A stretch of DNA of 64,000 bases, from the NCBI RefSeq assembly GCF_028640845.1, contig NC_080539.1:178462459-178526458 (forward strand), in the 5' to 3' direction. Position numbers and translations under genes: made by a program. Shown here piece by piece: positions 9,991 through 21,010 of the stretch. The DNA comes from Ahaetulla prasina (lineage: Eukaryota > Chordata > Lepidosauria > Squamata > Colubridae). Under the pieces are notes generated by a model. It did no database searches. It saw only the letters and a list, made by a program, of their open reading frames with translations, and was not told the origin of the DNA. Every line of letters begins with the position of its first letter. Position 1 is the first letter of the stretch.

Positions 9991-10401
9991 AGTTCATGAC
10001 GGACGGTGGAAAATCCCAGTAAATACATGCTGGTTGCCAAAAGCTTGACTTTTGATGTAACTGGGGATGCTGAAGGTCATAAATGCAAAGACTGGTGGTA
10101 AGTCACTTTTTCAGTGCTGTTGTATTGGTCGCTAAATGAGTGGTTGCAAGCCGAGGATTACTGGTAGCCGCTGTCAGTATTTAGGTCTCTATGTATTTAG
10201 GTTTCTATGCCCATAGCCACATCCACTCAGTCACATGAGGAGTTAGCCACGCCCACCAGTCACATGACCACCAAGCCACACCCCAAAATAAGCCACGCAC
10301 ACAAAACCGGTACTAAATTTTAGCCCCCGTGGCCCGGGCCTTTGCTTATTTTTCTGTATTTGGCCCTCACTCAAAAAACTTTGGACACCCCTGTTCTAGA
10401 A

Positions 10402-10790
10402 GTTTGTTATCTAAGAAATACATCCTAAATGTATATTTCTTTAAACTTCTCTCAATTCTCAGTTCTCATTTCTGAATTCTTCCTTGTCTTATTAAGATTC
10501 TCTTTCCACCTTACTATCATTAGAATGATAATTCTTTTTTTTACTGTTTCACACAACTGAGCCATATAAAAGTTCATAACTAAAAATTGCATTGATAAGT
10601 TCTCAAAAAGAATTTCTTGCTTAGACAGATATTTTTAACACACATCACAATGATAATTTTACATTGATATAACTATCGCTATACTTTTTGAAATTTCCCA
10701 TACCATTTATAATCTTGTTGTAGAATGAAAACAGAAAATAGAAAAGAATCTAAACCTGAAAACAGAAAAAATGCTGCTATTACTGTACTG
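10402..10790. other. AT-rich spacer, no gene seen
   Basis: Unassigned AT-rich DNA between the hAT element and the L1-like element. Its end (10791-10808) is the left copy of the next target duplication. Confidence 0.5.
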
Positions 10791-11275
10791 CTTTCCAAAA
10801 AGATTTTGTTTTTTTATTATTTTTTAAAACAAACATACATACATACAAACAGTACATTTTTTCTGAATAGAGTATTGACCGAGTCAACATTTATACAGCT
10901 TATAACGTAAGTATTTCCCAAATATAATTTATACATTTCAGGTTCTGCCATAATATTCTTTTTTTCTACTTTTTTATTTTTCATCTCTACTTAATATTTA
11001 ACATATAATCAATATTACCATCCACCCTAATCTCCAATCTTAATCTTATTTCATTTCATTATCTTATTTCTCCATTTATCACATATATTTCTCAAAATCA
11101 CCACATTTGTAAATCATCAATTTCTTTTCTCTTATTTCCTTTATTCTATTGAAACCCTTTAAATTAAACATAGTCATTTCCATCCTTAGTTTCTATTTTT
11201 TTTATTGTAGCTTAATATTTTACATTTATCTCTTAATGTCAATTATTTTCTAAGGTGGACCAATTTATCATTTCT

Positions 11276-11681
11276 TATAGAATAGAATAGAATAGAATTT
11301 TATTGGCCAAGTGTGATTGGACACACAAGGAATTTGTTTTGGTGCATATGCTCTCAGTGTACATAAAAGAAAAAGAAAAAGAAAAAAAAGAAAAAAAACA
11401 TCAAAGGTACAACATTTACAACACAAATGATGGTCATAGGTTGCAATTTAATCCTTAATGATAGCAACAAAAAGTTACAGTCATACAGTCATAAGTGGAA
11501 AGAGATTAGGTGTTGAAAACGATGAGAAGATTAATAGTAGTGTAGATTTAGTAAATAGTTAGACATTGTTGAGGGAATTATTTGTTTAGCAAAGTAATGG
11601 CCTTCGGGAAAAAACTGTTCTTGTGTCTAGTTGTTCTGGTGTGCAATGCTCTGTAGCGTCGGTTTGATGGTAGGAGTTGAA
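11276..11681 (-). mobile_element. CR1-L3 (Snake1-type) LINE 3' fragment with AGAAT tail
   Basis: From the left: (atagaatagaat) tail, then attttattggccaagtgtgattggacacacaagg, the characteristic 3' end of this LINE, continuing to ggtaggagttga. Only 3' untranslated and terminal coding sequence is present. It sits directly against the tail of a second copy. Confidence 0.85.
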
Positions 11682-12462
11682 TAGAATAGAATAGAATTTT
11701 ATTGGCCAAGTGTGATTGGACACACAAGGAATTTGTCTTGGTGCATATGCTCTCAGTGTACATAAAAGAAAAGATACGTTCATCAAGGTACAACATTTAC
11801 AACACAATTGATGATCAATATATCAATATAAATCATAAGGATTGCCAGCAACAAGTTATAGTCATACAGTCATAAGTGGAAAGAGATTGGTGATGGGAAC
11901 TATGAAACGATTAATAGTAGTGTAGATTTAGTAAATAGTTTGACAGTGTTGAGGGAATTATTTATTTAGCAAAGTAATGGCCTTGAGGAAAAAACTGTTC
12001 TTGTGTCTAGTTGTTCTGGTGTGCAGTGCTCTATAGCGTCGTTTGAGGTAGGAGTTGAAACAGTTTATGTCCAGGATGCGAGGATCTGCAAATATTTTCA
12101 CGGCTCTTCTTGATTCGTGCAGTATACAGGTCCTCAATGGAAGGCAAGTTGGTAGCAATTATTTTTTCTGCAGTTCTAATTATCCTCTGAAGTCTGTGTT
12201 TTTCTTGTTGGGTTGCAGAACCGAACCAGACAGTTATAGAGGTGCAAATGACAGACTCAATAATTCCTCTGTAGAACTGGATCAGCAGCTCCTTGGGCAG
12301 TTTGAGCTTACTGAGTTGGCGCAGAAAGAACATTCTTTGTTTTCCTTTTTTAATGATGTTTTTGATGTTAGCTGTCCATTTGAGATCTTGCGATATGATA
12401 GAACCCAGAAATTTGAAGGTTTCTACTGTTGATACTGTGTTGTCAAGTATTGTGAGTATTAT
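11682..12462 (-). pseudogene. CR1-L3 LINE fragment with reverse transcriptase C-terminus
   Basis: The tail (atagaatagaat) at the left is followed by the same 3' end as its neighbour, then coding sequence. Frame 12477-12031 (148 codons) reads TILDNTVSTVETFKFLGS, then LRQLSKLKLPKELLIQFYRG and SITVWFGSATQQ, the region after the catalytic core of the CR1-L3 reverse transcriptase. It matches 31930-32330 on the other strand. The 5' part is missing, typical of incomplete reverse transcription. Confidence 0.88.
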
Positions 12463-12963
12463 TTCCCTAATAACCATTTTACAATTTTACCAAAAACAAT
12501 ATATTTTTTCAGATTTGTTTTTCACACCACCCTTTTCAGATACAAACATTATCTTAATTTCTTAATCATCTTTTTCTTAATTTCTATTAATATCTTATTC
12601 AATTTCAATTTCATTTGAATTTCCATATCTTAACCCCTTCTAAAGGCATCATAATAAGGTCATATTAACCCTTCTACCATTCTTTTTGTATTTCACAATT
12701 TATATCATAATTCAATTTTTACAATACTGATGTTAATACAATTCATTTCATTTATATTACAATCATAAATATTAATAATACAGCTCACTTATTACTATAG
12801 ATATATATCCTATTACCCTTCCTCCTTTCCATTAATTATTCCTTTTAACCATTTTCTCTTGGTCCATCCAACAAGCCACTTCTTAAAATTTTCCTCCCTT
12901 TATCCCATTCTCTCATTTTCTTTTTTCCCTTTTTTCCTTTTTATAATTATTATGTCTTTTCTT

Positions 12964-13434
12964 CTATATCCTTCCTTTGACTTTTAAATCCTTTACTTGT
13001 CTAGTTTGCCCTAATTTCCCATTTGATCTATTTCCTTTTTCTCCTCTCACTTTTCTTATTTCCCCACTGTTGATCTCACTGTGATCATTAAACTTTTTTG
13101 TGCTTAATCCTTTCCCCTTTTCTTTTCTCTCTTGCTTCGTCCTATCCTCTGTATTTTTGCCACTGTTAATCCCAGTGTAATAATTAAAAATATTTTCCTC
13201 TAGTCTTTTCCCCTTTCCTTTTCTTACCTTAGTTTGCTTCTTTTTTGTAGGTTGTTTCCTCCTATCCCTTCTCTTTTTTTCATTGTTACTCCCAATGTAA
13301 TCATTTAATTTTTCATCATCAATGTCTTTCTTTATCTTCAGTGCTGTTTTCTTGCTACTCGTTCTTAGACTCTTTATCCAATTGAATATGTTCTGACACA
13401 ATTTCTCATTTTCTATCAAGATTAAATGATACAC
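12964..13434 (-). CDS. Lysine-rich frame with tandem motif inside the L1-like element
   Basis: A 156-codon frame with no assigned function. After an N-terminal segment (residues 1-40, NIFNWIKSL..., possibly ORF1-like), a motif recurs three times: NDYIGSNNEKKRRDRR, NYYTGINSGKNTEDR and NDHSEINSGEIRKVR. Repeats are about 33-40 residues apart, each followed by a K/R/E-rich stretch. DNA units begin near 13061, 13160 and 13281. The highly charged composition would suit RNA binding, as in L1 ORF1 proteins, but no coiled coil or RRM is clear. It may be a decayed or expanded ORF1. Confidence 0.35.
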   Translation of the reverse strand: MYHLILIENEKLCQNIFNWIKSLRTSSKKTALKIKKDIDDEKLNDYIGSNNEKKRRDRRKQPTKKKQTKVRKGKGKRLEENIFNYYTGINSGKNTEDRTKQERKEKGKGLSTKKFNDHSEINSGEIRKVRGEKGNRSNGKLGQTRQVKDLKVKGRI

Positions 13435-14149
13435 ACATCATTTTGATCATCTCAATTAGTTCCTGCCACATTTTGACGTTCTGGTTTGTTTTTAACTTCA
13501 ATTTACAGTTTTGTTATTTTCTACCTCCTTTGGTTGTTGAGATCAAACAGTTTAAAAGAAAACAAATCCTCCTTCAAACTTCTCACAGCTCTTGTAGCTC
13601 AAGGTCACTGTAATTTTTTCCAAATTTCTTTTTTCTGCCAACAGATGTCTCTCTCCAATCCACAAGTTTCAAATCAACAAAGTCGCAAAATATCCAATCT
13701 GTGTATTAAGTCCTCTTATCAAATGCTTTTCAAGTTTCTTCTTTCTCTTCTTAATTTTATATATGCCAAATTCCAGTTTAAAATCCAATTTCAAATCCAA
13801 TTGAAAAATTTCCTTTACAGAGCTTTTCTATTTTGAATTTTTCTTTATTCTTCCTTCAAAGTTCAAAACTTTTAAGATTATGCCCAATCTTGTTCAGAAA
13901 CTATTTTCTTTTGGGTTTCTTTTTCTTATACTAATTTTAATATCTCTAAATCCAATTTCCAATCCAAATATCAAGCTCCATTCTGGGCTTTAGTGCTTTA
14001 ACTTCCGTTTTGTTCTTCTCCCCCCCATTAACATTCCCCAATACCAATTAGCTGCTATTTCTTCACCGGGATTTCTTTTTAAAATTTTCAAATACTTCTT
14101 TTTTACATGTGAGTTGGCCAATCACTCACCTGGTACCAATACTATATCC

Positions 14150-14431
14150 AAACCACCACTCCTGCACAATTCTTATACCGGTTGCCCCAGCTTCATGACA
14201 GTCGTAATGGCCGCTGCCCCTGCTGCTGGATCAAAGCGTTTCCTCCGACCTCCGAGGAACTTGCCTGTTCCTCTTGGTCGTCGGAGGTGCCTCTCCTTCT
14301 TCATCATCCCTACAAGATGGATCTGGTCAGAAGACCCCCGAACAGAGGTTTTTCTGGCTGGATTTTCGCAAGGCTTGTCGGAGCCTGCTATTTTCCAGCC
14401 AGTCTCGCCGTGACACTTCCGGTTCTCTCCC
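14150..14431 (-). promoter_or_regulatory. CpG-rich 5' leader of the L1-like element
   Basis: GC-rich block at the 5' end of the minus-strand element, in sharp contrast to the A-rich body. L1 elements carry an internal promoter here. The complement contains a repeated CTCCGACGACC/CGGAGGTCGGAGG inverted motif (about 14245-14290). Confidence 0.5.
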
Positions 14432-14467
14432 CTTTCCATAAAGATTTTGGTATAGATAATATTCCAG

Positions 14468-14699
14468 AATTGTTTGTTTGTTTGTTTGTTTTATTTGTAT
14501 ACTGCCTTTATTACTTTTACAAATAACTAAAGGTTTCAAGCATATCCAACACACCTTTCTCCACCTATTTTCTCCACAAGAATAATCCTGTGAGGATTAT
14601 AGACAGAGGAACTAGCCCAAAGTCACCCAGCTGGCTAAGGCAGGACTTGAACTCATGATTTCCTGATTTCTGGCCTGGTACCATACCAAACTGGCTCTA
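14468..14699 (-). mobile_element. tRNA-derived squamate SINE
   Basis: Read on the minus strand it starts AGAGCCAGTTTGGTATGGTACCAGGCC, passes through gggtgactttgggctag and cctcacaggattattcttgtgg, and ends in a (CAAA)n tail (14468-14493 on the plus strand as tttg units). The same family lies at 43480, 44335 and 59318. It has no coding capacity. Confidence 0.75.
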
Positions 14700-15825
14700 A
14701 TAGCTGAAAATACTTTCTGTAAAATTACAGAGTCTGTTATCATGTGTCACAAATGATGTTTTTCCAGGCTGCAAAAAGGAAAAGCTTCCAACATAGCCTA
14801 ATTGTATTATATCAAGAACCAAATTCCACTGTTCATACAACCAACAGTCATTTGACATAGGGCTGTTCCACCCAAGTAGCATGAGGGACATGGCCACACA
14901 TTGCTTTTGCTTGACAACAATTTCATTCCAAGATAGTCTTTCTGGTTCACTAAGAGCTACAATCATGCCTTGTTCCCAGCAAGTCCAACATGATACCAAT
15001 AAAGGAGAATATTGGTAGCATTGGGTTGAAATGAAGAGTTCTTGGTGCTTTCTGAGCTTGGTTGTTTTTCCTTGCAGACATTTCATCACCCAAACTAGGT
15101 AACATCATCAATGCTAGTCCAAAATGAGCTTTAATTTTGACTAATTTTCATGAGGATGAGTTTTCCTTAAATATGTCATCTTGGATCTCTTCATCGCTCT
15201 TACAAAAATTGAGCATCCATTCAGAAACCCAGATGTACTGTTTACCATTCTTCTCTGTTTGTGAAGACATTTGAAGATTATAGCCAGAAGTTTCAGATAA
15301 AAGAACCATCTATAAAGTTGGTTTCACCTGATGTGGTCTCACCTGATAAGAGTAGAAAAGGCAGGGATATATGTGGCACACGTGGCTGGTACAAGAGTAG
15401 AATCAAATAGATGGAAGGAAAGTTTGCTACAGAAATGAATCACAGGGCACAATTTGAAGTTAGAGCAAAGCAGCTAGACTACTATATATTCCGAGAAAAC
15501 GTTGTCTATCATTTTAAAATCACTTCATATTTTTCTATAGGGAAAAATCAGTTTCATAGAATTGTGGAATTGGAAGCACAAGAAGAATTATCAAGTCAAA
15601 ACCATCACAATGTGCAGGGAATGCAATTAAACCAACCTTGAGAGTACAGCTTCTCCTTAAATGGAGAATCTACAAACTCCATAGGTAGACTGTTCTGCTG
15701 TTGTACATATCTTACTGTCAGAAATTTTTTTGTACTAAAATGAAATCAAGGTATTTGCAACCTGTGTTTTTGTGGCAATTATCACATTTCCTATCACATT
15801 CTTTTATATACCTGAACATTAATAC
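14700..15825. other. No gene or named repeat seen
   Basis: About 1.1 kb of ordinary composition. Frames of 76 and 130 codons occur but lack recognisable domains and look random. Confidence 0.45.
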
Positions 15826-17400
15826 CCTACCTCTCTTTAGTCTTCTTATCTCCAGATTAAGCATTCCAAGATCCTTTATTCTAGCCTCATAGGGTGTGAC
15901 CATCAAGCCCCTTTATCATCTTTGTTGTCCTTTCTGAACCTATAGTAACCTGACAATGCCTGTATGTAAATATTATGCCCAGAACTGACATAATACTCTA
16001 CATGTGGTCTCACCAATATTAATTAGAGGAAAATTAGAACTTGTATTTTTGAATGCTTCTTTTAATGCAGAATTGCATTAGCTCTTCTCACTTTGTTGGC
16101 TCATGTTCAGCTTGTTATCAACTTGACCACACTCAAGTACTCAAAAGCAGTGCTTCTATAAATACCTCATCTTTTATTTTTAATTATTTATTAGGCAATA
16201 TGTATGGTGACTCATCATGGAGCACAAATTTGGAGGTCACAACAATAAAACTACAAAATTGTAACAGTCAGACAAGTAAAGATTAAAACCTGGTGCCTCA
16301 GGCATTCTCCTGGGATGCCCTGGCATCCATCTATAGCCCCTCATCTGCCTGGGGAACAGCCAAGTCTTGATGACTTTCTCAAAGGCTGAAAAGGTGGGGA
16401 CTGTCAAATTACTGAAGAAAGGATTTTTCACAGAATAGGGGCCACCACAGAAAAATCTATGTTTTCTAAATCCCCGTAGATAGCAATATTTCATGGGAGG
16501 GACCTGGAGTGTGACCACTCTACCCAACCTGTGGATCTTGTATATATCCTCAATGTTTTTCTCTATTAATATAATATTTTATATTTCTCCCTGCTGAATG
16601 ACATCTTTTTCCCAGCCTTCCAACCTTTCCACATTAGATTATAATCTCATTCTGCTATACTATTATCCAGGTTATTAATAAAATGTTAAATAATATGAAC
16701 CCCAAGATAGATCACTGCAGGAACCCACTGCTAACTCTAACTCAATGCATAGTGCCCAACGGTGACTGAGTATTATTAATTTAATATTTTAATTTAATTT
16801 AATAGATTTTGAGGCTGCCCAACTCCAAAAAAGACTTTGGGTGGCTTGAGAGAAACCCATATTTGCTATAGAGGATTCAAAACATACTTAAAACAATTTG
16901 TCACTGAGAATGTCATGGGGAACTTTGATAAAATCTTTGTGAAATTTAATGGAATGAATCTGCAGCATTCTTCTTATCTGTTAAAGTAATTACCTTGTGA
17001 TAGAAGGAGATGAGATTTTGTCTCTTAAGATCTGGTTTTAACCTAGCTATCATGGACAGCATTGTTTTCAAGATGCTTACAAATTGCATGCTTCATTATC
17101 TTCCTAAGTATTACTGGGCTCACTGATCTATAATTACTGGGATCTATCTATAGCTATTTCTTAAAGATGGAGGCAACATTTACTCTTCTCCAGTCTTCTG
17201 ATATCTCTCAGTTCTCCAGGAGTACAAAAAGATAATCTATAGAGCTCTTGACAGCTCTCCAGCTAGTTCCTTTAATATTCGCAAATGTATTTCATCAGGG
17301 TTTGGAGACATGTAGTCATTCAAATTACTTAGAAGTTTCTTTGCTACATTTTTATTAACTTTCACTCTCTTCTGTTGTGTTTGTTCCCAGCCTGTGCTAT
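15826..17400 (-). pseudogene. Ancient CR1 LINE, interrupted
   Basis: Degenerate minus-strand CR1. Recognisable 3' text includes ccaagatcctttattctagcctc (15868) and tgcccagaactgacataatactc (about 15977). Toward the 5' side are ttaataaaatgttaaataatatgaacccc and cagtcttctgatatctctcag (17191). Many stops show great age. It is interrupted by an L2-like fragment (16190-16545) and a short LINE tail near 16770-16865 (aggctgcccaactcc). Confidence 0.65.
16190..16545 (-). pseudogene. L2-related LINE 3' fragment inside the old CR1
   Basis: A 96-codon frame (16527-16237). The text cacagaataggggccaccacagaaaaatc and atttcatgggagggacctggagtgtg corresponds in position and pattern to the L2 segment at 54290-54380 (cagagggctggtgcccccacagagaagg). 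It is old and truncated at both ends. Confidence 0.5.
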
Positions 17401-17952
17401 TCAAACCACTATTTCCTTTGGAGGTAAAGAAAGAGAAAATAAGGGTTAGCTTCTTTGTTTTCTCTCCAAATTCACTTTGAGTGTAAAAAAAAAAAAATGG
17501 TGACAATTGCACTTTGTCAGATATCTCAATCTACAGAGAATTCCTCCTAAAAACTCATAAAGTGATATTTGCAGGCTCCTTTTCCCCCCAACCAGTACAG
17601 CAAAAAATGATGTATTTCAAGGGAGTAATTTCTGGTAGCATTTGGTAAAATAGCAAAGAGAAGCTAAATTGAGATTAGTACCCTACCATGTCAGGCTTAC
17701 ACGTTTTGCATTGAAGAGCTTTTTGAATATGGATGGTTCCTTTTCTTCTGAATACTTCTTTTTAAGTTGAAATATTGCATTCTTCTTCTTTCTGCACAAT
17801 GCACATGCCAAACCACAAAGTGGAGGAGTGACAGCTCAGCATTATCTTTTATTCTCAATGTTTGGGAAAGAAAGCTTTCACATTCCTTTCACATCAGTTT
17901 ATCAGCATGTAAGACAATAATTCTAAGTGTAGCTTTTGCTTTAAAACTTTTT

Positions 17953-17957
<5 letters not shown>
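17401..17957. other. No gene seen
   Basis: AT-rich unassigned sequence between the old CR1 and the TA microsatellite. Confidence 0.5.

Positions 17958-18030
<73 letters not shown>
17958..18030. repeat. (TA)n microsatellite
   Basis: About 36 TA units adjoining GTAT units and a Penelope-like fragment. The open frames of alternating I and Y across it are artefacts. Confidence 0.95.
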
Positions 18031-18036
<6 letters not shown>

Positions 18037-18041
<5 letters not shown>

Positions 18042-18100
18042 GGTCTTGGCATTTTCGGGTCTTTTCCCGTGTAAGGTTGAGAGTATCTTAAAGCTGTAAG
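18037..18100 (-). mobile_element. Short Penelope-like end fragment
   Basis: gtaggtcttggcattttcgggtcttttcccgtgtaaggttgagagtatctt matches the outer part of the elements at 21944 and 22192. It stops before the hammerhead-like core. Confidence 0.65.
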
Positions 18101-18121
18101 GTTATAGCTTTGCAAAACTGG

Positions 18122-18165
18122 GATATATATATATATATATATATGATGATGATGATGATGATGAC
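18122..18165. repeat. (TA)n and (GAT)n microsatellites
   Basis: About 11 TA units followed by about 7 GAT units. Confidence 0.9.
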
Positions 18166-18978
18166 CAGGTCTATTACACAAAATGCCAAAACCTAAATTA
18201 TAATCACATTCAAATTAAGCCACTGGGATAGTTATGCTATTCAAGAAATGCCTGTTTATTATGACAAGCTATGTGTAGAATGATGTTGTCTAGATTCCTG
18301 TGAGCTGTAGGTGTACTTGAATAGCTGAATGATTGGATTTTGAGCTCATACTTACTTCTAACTGCAGCATGTTCTGATAACTATTTCTAGAAAACACATC
18401 GTCAGTATTTTGACTTTGTTACATCTCTAGCCCAGTAAAGGTAGCTTCAAGTAATTTTTATGTATAGTGTTGTTTTCTTCTCCTGACACAGTTCTTGGTG
18501 AACATAATCCACAGTGCTTCATAAATCAGGAAGCTGATAATTTAGTCAAGGCCTGGAATCTTCTCAACTTATATTGGCTTACTTTAGGATGCTGCAAGTA
18601 TGCCCACTTCCCTCTGGTTTCTGAACATTGCTCTCCATGTCCATTCACTGCAGGAGAGACCAAGCATGTGCCTACTTAATGTTCAACCAGCAGTGTGTTC
18701 CAAGGTGCTTGCCAGTTCTTATGTGGGCTTCTTTCATATACAAGTCTAGTGTTCTTTTGAAAGAACTACTTTCTTGAAAAACAAAACTAGCTTCCCCCTG
18801 CCCCTGGCTCCAGAAAGCACTAGTCCTGGGCTGCATCGAAGTTCAGTTTAAACCAGGAAAGAAAGTTCTTCATCAGTAAGTGCTGATTCTACTGATAAAG
18901 AGTTTTGCATGGTTTGGGAAGGACATTTGGCCTATTCCATAGGGAATTTCTGGGTACTGCTAGGCCCTTGTTGCCAGC

Positions 18979-18980
<2 letters not shown>
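18166..18980. other. No gene seen
   Basis: Unassigned sequence. A 70-codon frame at 18467 has no recognisable features. Confidence 0.45.
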
Positions 18981-19061
<81 letters not shown>

Positions 19062-19083
19062 GGTCTGTCGGTCTGTCGGTCTG
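18981..19083. repeat. (TCTA)n(TCTG)n microsatellite, Bkm-like (GATA/GACA)
   Basis: About 11 TCTA units then about 14 TCTG units with TCGG variants. GATA and GACA are the two motifs of the snake Bkm satellite. Here they are the tail of a LINE. Confidence 0.92.
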
Positions 19084-19640
19084 TTTTGTCAAACATGTAC
19101 AAGATAACAGGAATAAGTATAAATATGGATATTAGTACAGGAAATGGGTACGAATAAATGGGGATAGTAGGACAGGGATGGAAGGCATGCTGGTGCGATT
19201 ATTTTACAGACCTCTTAGGAATGGGGTGGGGTCAACAGTAGACAGTCTAAGGTTAAAGTTATGGAGGTTTGAGGATACAACAAAAGAGTCAGGTAGTGCA
19301 TTCCAGGCCTTGACCACTCTGTTGCTGAAGTTGTATTTTCTGCAATCGAGTTTGGAGCGATTTACATTGAATTTGTACCTATTGTGTGCTCGTGTATTAT
19401 TGCAGTTGAAGCTGAAGTAGTCATTGACAGGTAGTACGTTGTAGCGGATAATTTTGTGTACGATGCTTAGGTCAGACCGTAGGCGACGTAGTTCTAGGTT
19501 GTCCAAGCTGAAAATTTCAAGCCTGGTGTCAGAAGAGATTCTGCTGTGAGCGGAGGAGTGAAGTACTCTTCTCATGAAATACCTCTGGACTCACTAAATT
19601 GTATTAATGTCCGATACACAGTGCGGATTCCAGGCAGATG
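18981..19640 (-). pseudogene. LINE fragment (same family as 7205-8250) with GATA/GACA tail
   Basis: Frame 19575-19204 (123 codons) carries RRLRSDLSIVHKIIRYNVLP, the repeated NNTRAHNRYKFNVNR and FSNRVVKAWNALPDS, nearly the same as the copy at 7409-7921. The 3' end at the left (ttttgtcaaacatgtacaagataacag) runs into a (TCTG)n(TCTA)n microsatellite, so the tail of the LINE appears to have become the repeat. The 5' part is missing. Confidence 0.78.
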
Positions 19641-20380
19641 AGCATGGAGCTAGAGACAGAGCACTGACACCTCAGCCCTATCTGTATCAATTCAATAATT
19701 CAACGCGATTGTTGGATAATTAGGTTTAAGTTTAGCGCCTTAGCATTGCATAGTTTGGATTAATATGCAGGTACCTCCATTTTAAGCTGAAATGCTTGTT
19801 TGGAAATCCTGAGTAAAGAAGAGATCAAAGGCCCTCTGATAGCTATATTTAACTAATTTTCCTCAATGATACAATTCTCTAATTAAAAGATACTTTTAGA
19901 AGCCACATAGATGGCTAAAGATGAAAGATGTATTCTTTGGAAGGAAAGTTTCTTTTCATAAATACTATACCAAACAGTATACAATAATATTATTATATTA
20001 CAAACATAGCCACAAGTAAATGCTTCGTTTTAACTTTAAAAATGAAAAGCTGATACACTAGAAAGCAACATACCCATTGTCAGCACATCTTTATTTATAA
20101 TAATACTTACCGACCTTTTCATGTTCTCAGAGGCAGTTTTTTTCTTTTTTATTATATTTTCATAAATCTTGATACATTATATTGTTCCAGTACAACGATA
20201 TTTGTACAGTATTAATTAAAGCTATTAACATGCTATTGTTGAGATAACTTGGAGAAATGGAAATAGAGAAAAAGGAAAGATATAGTGTATCAATATTAGT
20301 TATAATTAAGAATATTGATGTTACAAACATAAAATTGACTTTTTCATAAAAATTGAGTATAATGTTAGAAAGATGAAGCT
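19641..20380. other. AT-rich, no gene seen
   Basis: Unassigned AT-rich sequence with no long frame. Confidence 0.5.
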
Positions 20381-20394
20381 GCTGCAGATTACCT

Positions 20395-21010
20395 CAAAAT
20401 GTTTATATTACAATGCTGGTGTCGGTCTTGAACTGTTGTGCAAGGTTTGCCACAACCACATTGTGAAGTATGCGGATGATACAACAGTTGTGGGCCTTAT
20501 TCAGGATGACAATGAGGGTGCTTACTGCAAGGAGATAGAAGATTTGGTGAACTGGTGTAATAAAAACAGCGCTGTCTTAAACTTCGGAAGAGAACATTGT
20601 TAATTTCAAGAAAGGCAGGTACAGTCACACACCTCTGTGTATTAATGATTCACGTGTGGAGATGGTTAGCAGCATAAAGTTTCTGGGTGTGCAGCTAATG
20701 AGTAGGCTAGCTTGGTCGCTCAACAGTGAGACACTTGTGAAGGAGGCAAAGCAGCACCTGCATTTTCTGTGCCACATGAGAAAAATGCATCTTCCTTCCA
20801 CTGTCCTTATGACTTTCTATAGAGGGATGGTCTGGAACTGGCCATATGGCATTACTGTCTGGTTTGGAAGCATTACTGCTTGGGACAGGAAGGTGGTGTC
20901 TGTGGTGGTGAGAATGGCAGAAAAGATTATTGGAAGTTCACTTCCTTCTATCCAGGACATAGCATATAAGTGATGCTTGACCAGGGTCTGTAGTATTGTC
21001 TAGGAGGCTA
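20395..21010 (+). pseudogene. CR1-L3-related LINE fragment with reverse transcriptase core
   Basis: Two plus-strand frames: 20373-20603 has KYADDTTVVGLIQDDNEGAY, the YADD active site. 20656-20973 has VSSIKFLGVQL, LPSTVLMTFYRGM and ITVWFGS. Both align with 31740-32240 (FADDTTVIGLIRDN, FKFLGS, VWFGS). A frame break lies near 20600. It is diverged, and no AGAAT tail is present. Confidence 0.8.

Larger units (their letters stand above)
8972..10393. mobile_element. hAT-type element carrying a captured host-gene segment
   Basis: Ends are CAGGGGTGTCCAAA (8972) and TTTGGACACCCCTG (to 10393), perfect 14-bp inverted repeats. The flanks are identical 8-bp duplications TTCTAGAA (8964-8971 and 10394-10401), diagnostic of hAT insertion. 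Sub-terminal sequence has the GGCCCGCGGGCC-type blocks common in hAT elements. No transposase frame is present, so the element is non-autonomous. The interior from about 9040 to 9990 is extremely GC- and CpG-rich, unlike the AT-rich surroundings, and includes a piece of UPRT. The right third (about 10200-10330) has cacgcccacc blocks shared with other hAT elements in the window. Confidence 0.92.
10809..14431 (-). mobile_element. L1-like non-autonomous retroelement, full-length, with 18-bp target duplication
   Basis: Flanking copies 10791-10808 and 14432-14449 (ctttccaWaaagattttg) match at 17 of 18 positions. On the minus strand the element starts at 14431 with a CpG-rich 5' leader (GGGAGAGAACCGGAAGTG...). 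It continues as A-rich sequence with a lysine-rich frame, and ends at the left in an A-rich tail (about 10809-10835). Removing the nested CR1-L3 copies (11276-12462) leaves roughly 2.4 kb. No reverse transcriptase motif is visible, so it must move in trans. Assignment to L1 rests on the GC-rich 5' leader, A-rich body, A-tail and long target duplication. Confidence 0.68.

Noticed and set aside
17767..18181. Frames of alternating Ile-Tyr or His-Thr
   Set aside because: Translations of TA and CA microsatellites, also at 21592-22389.
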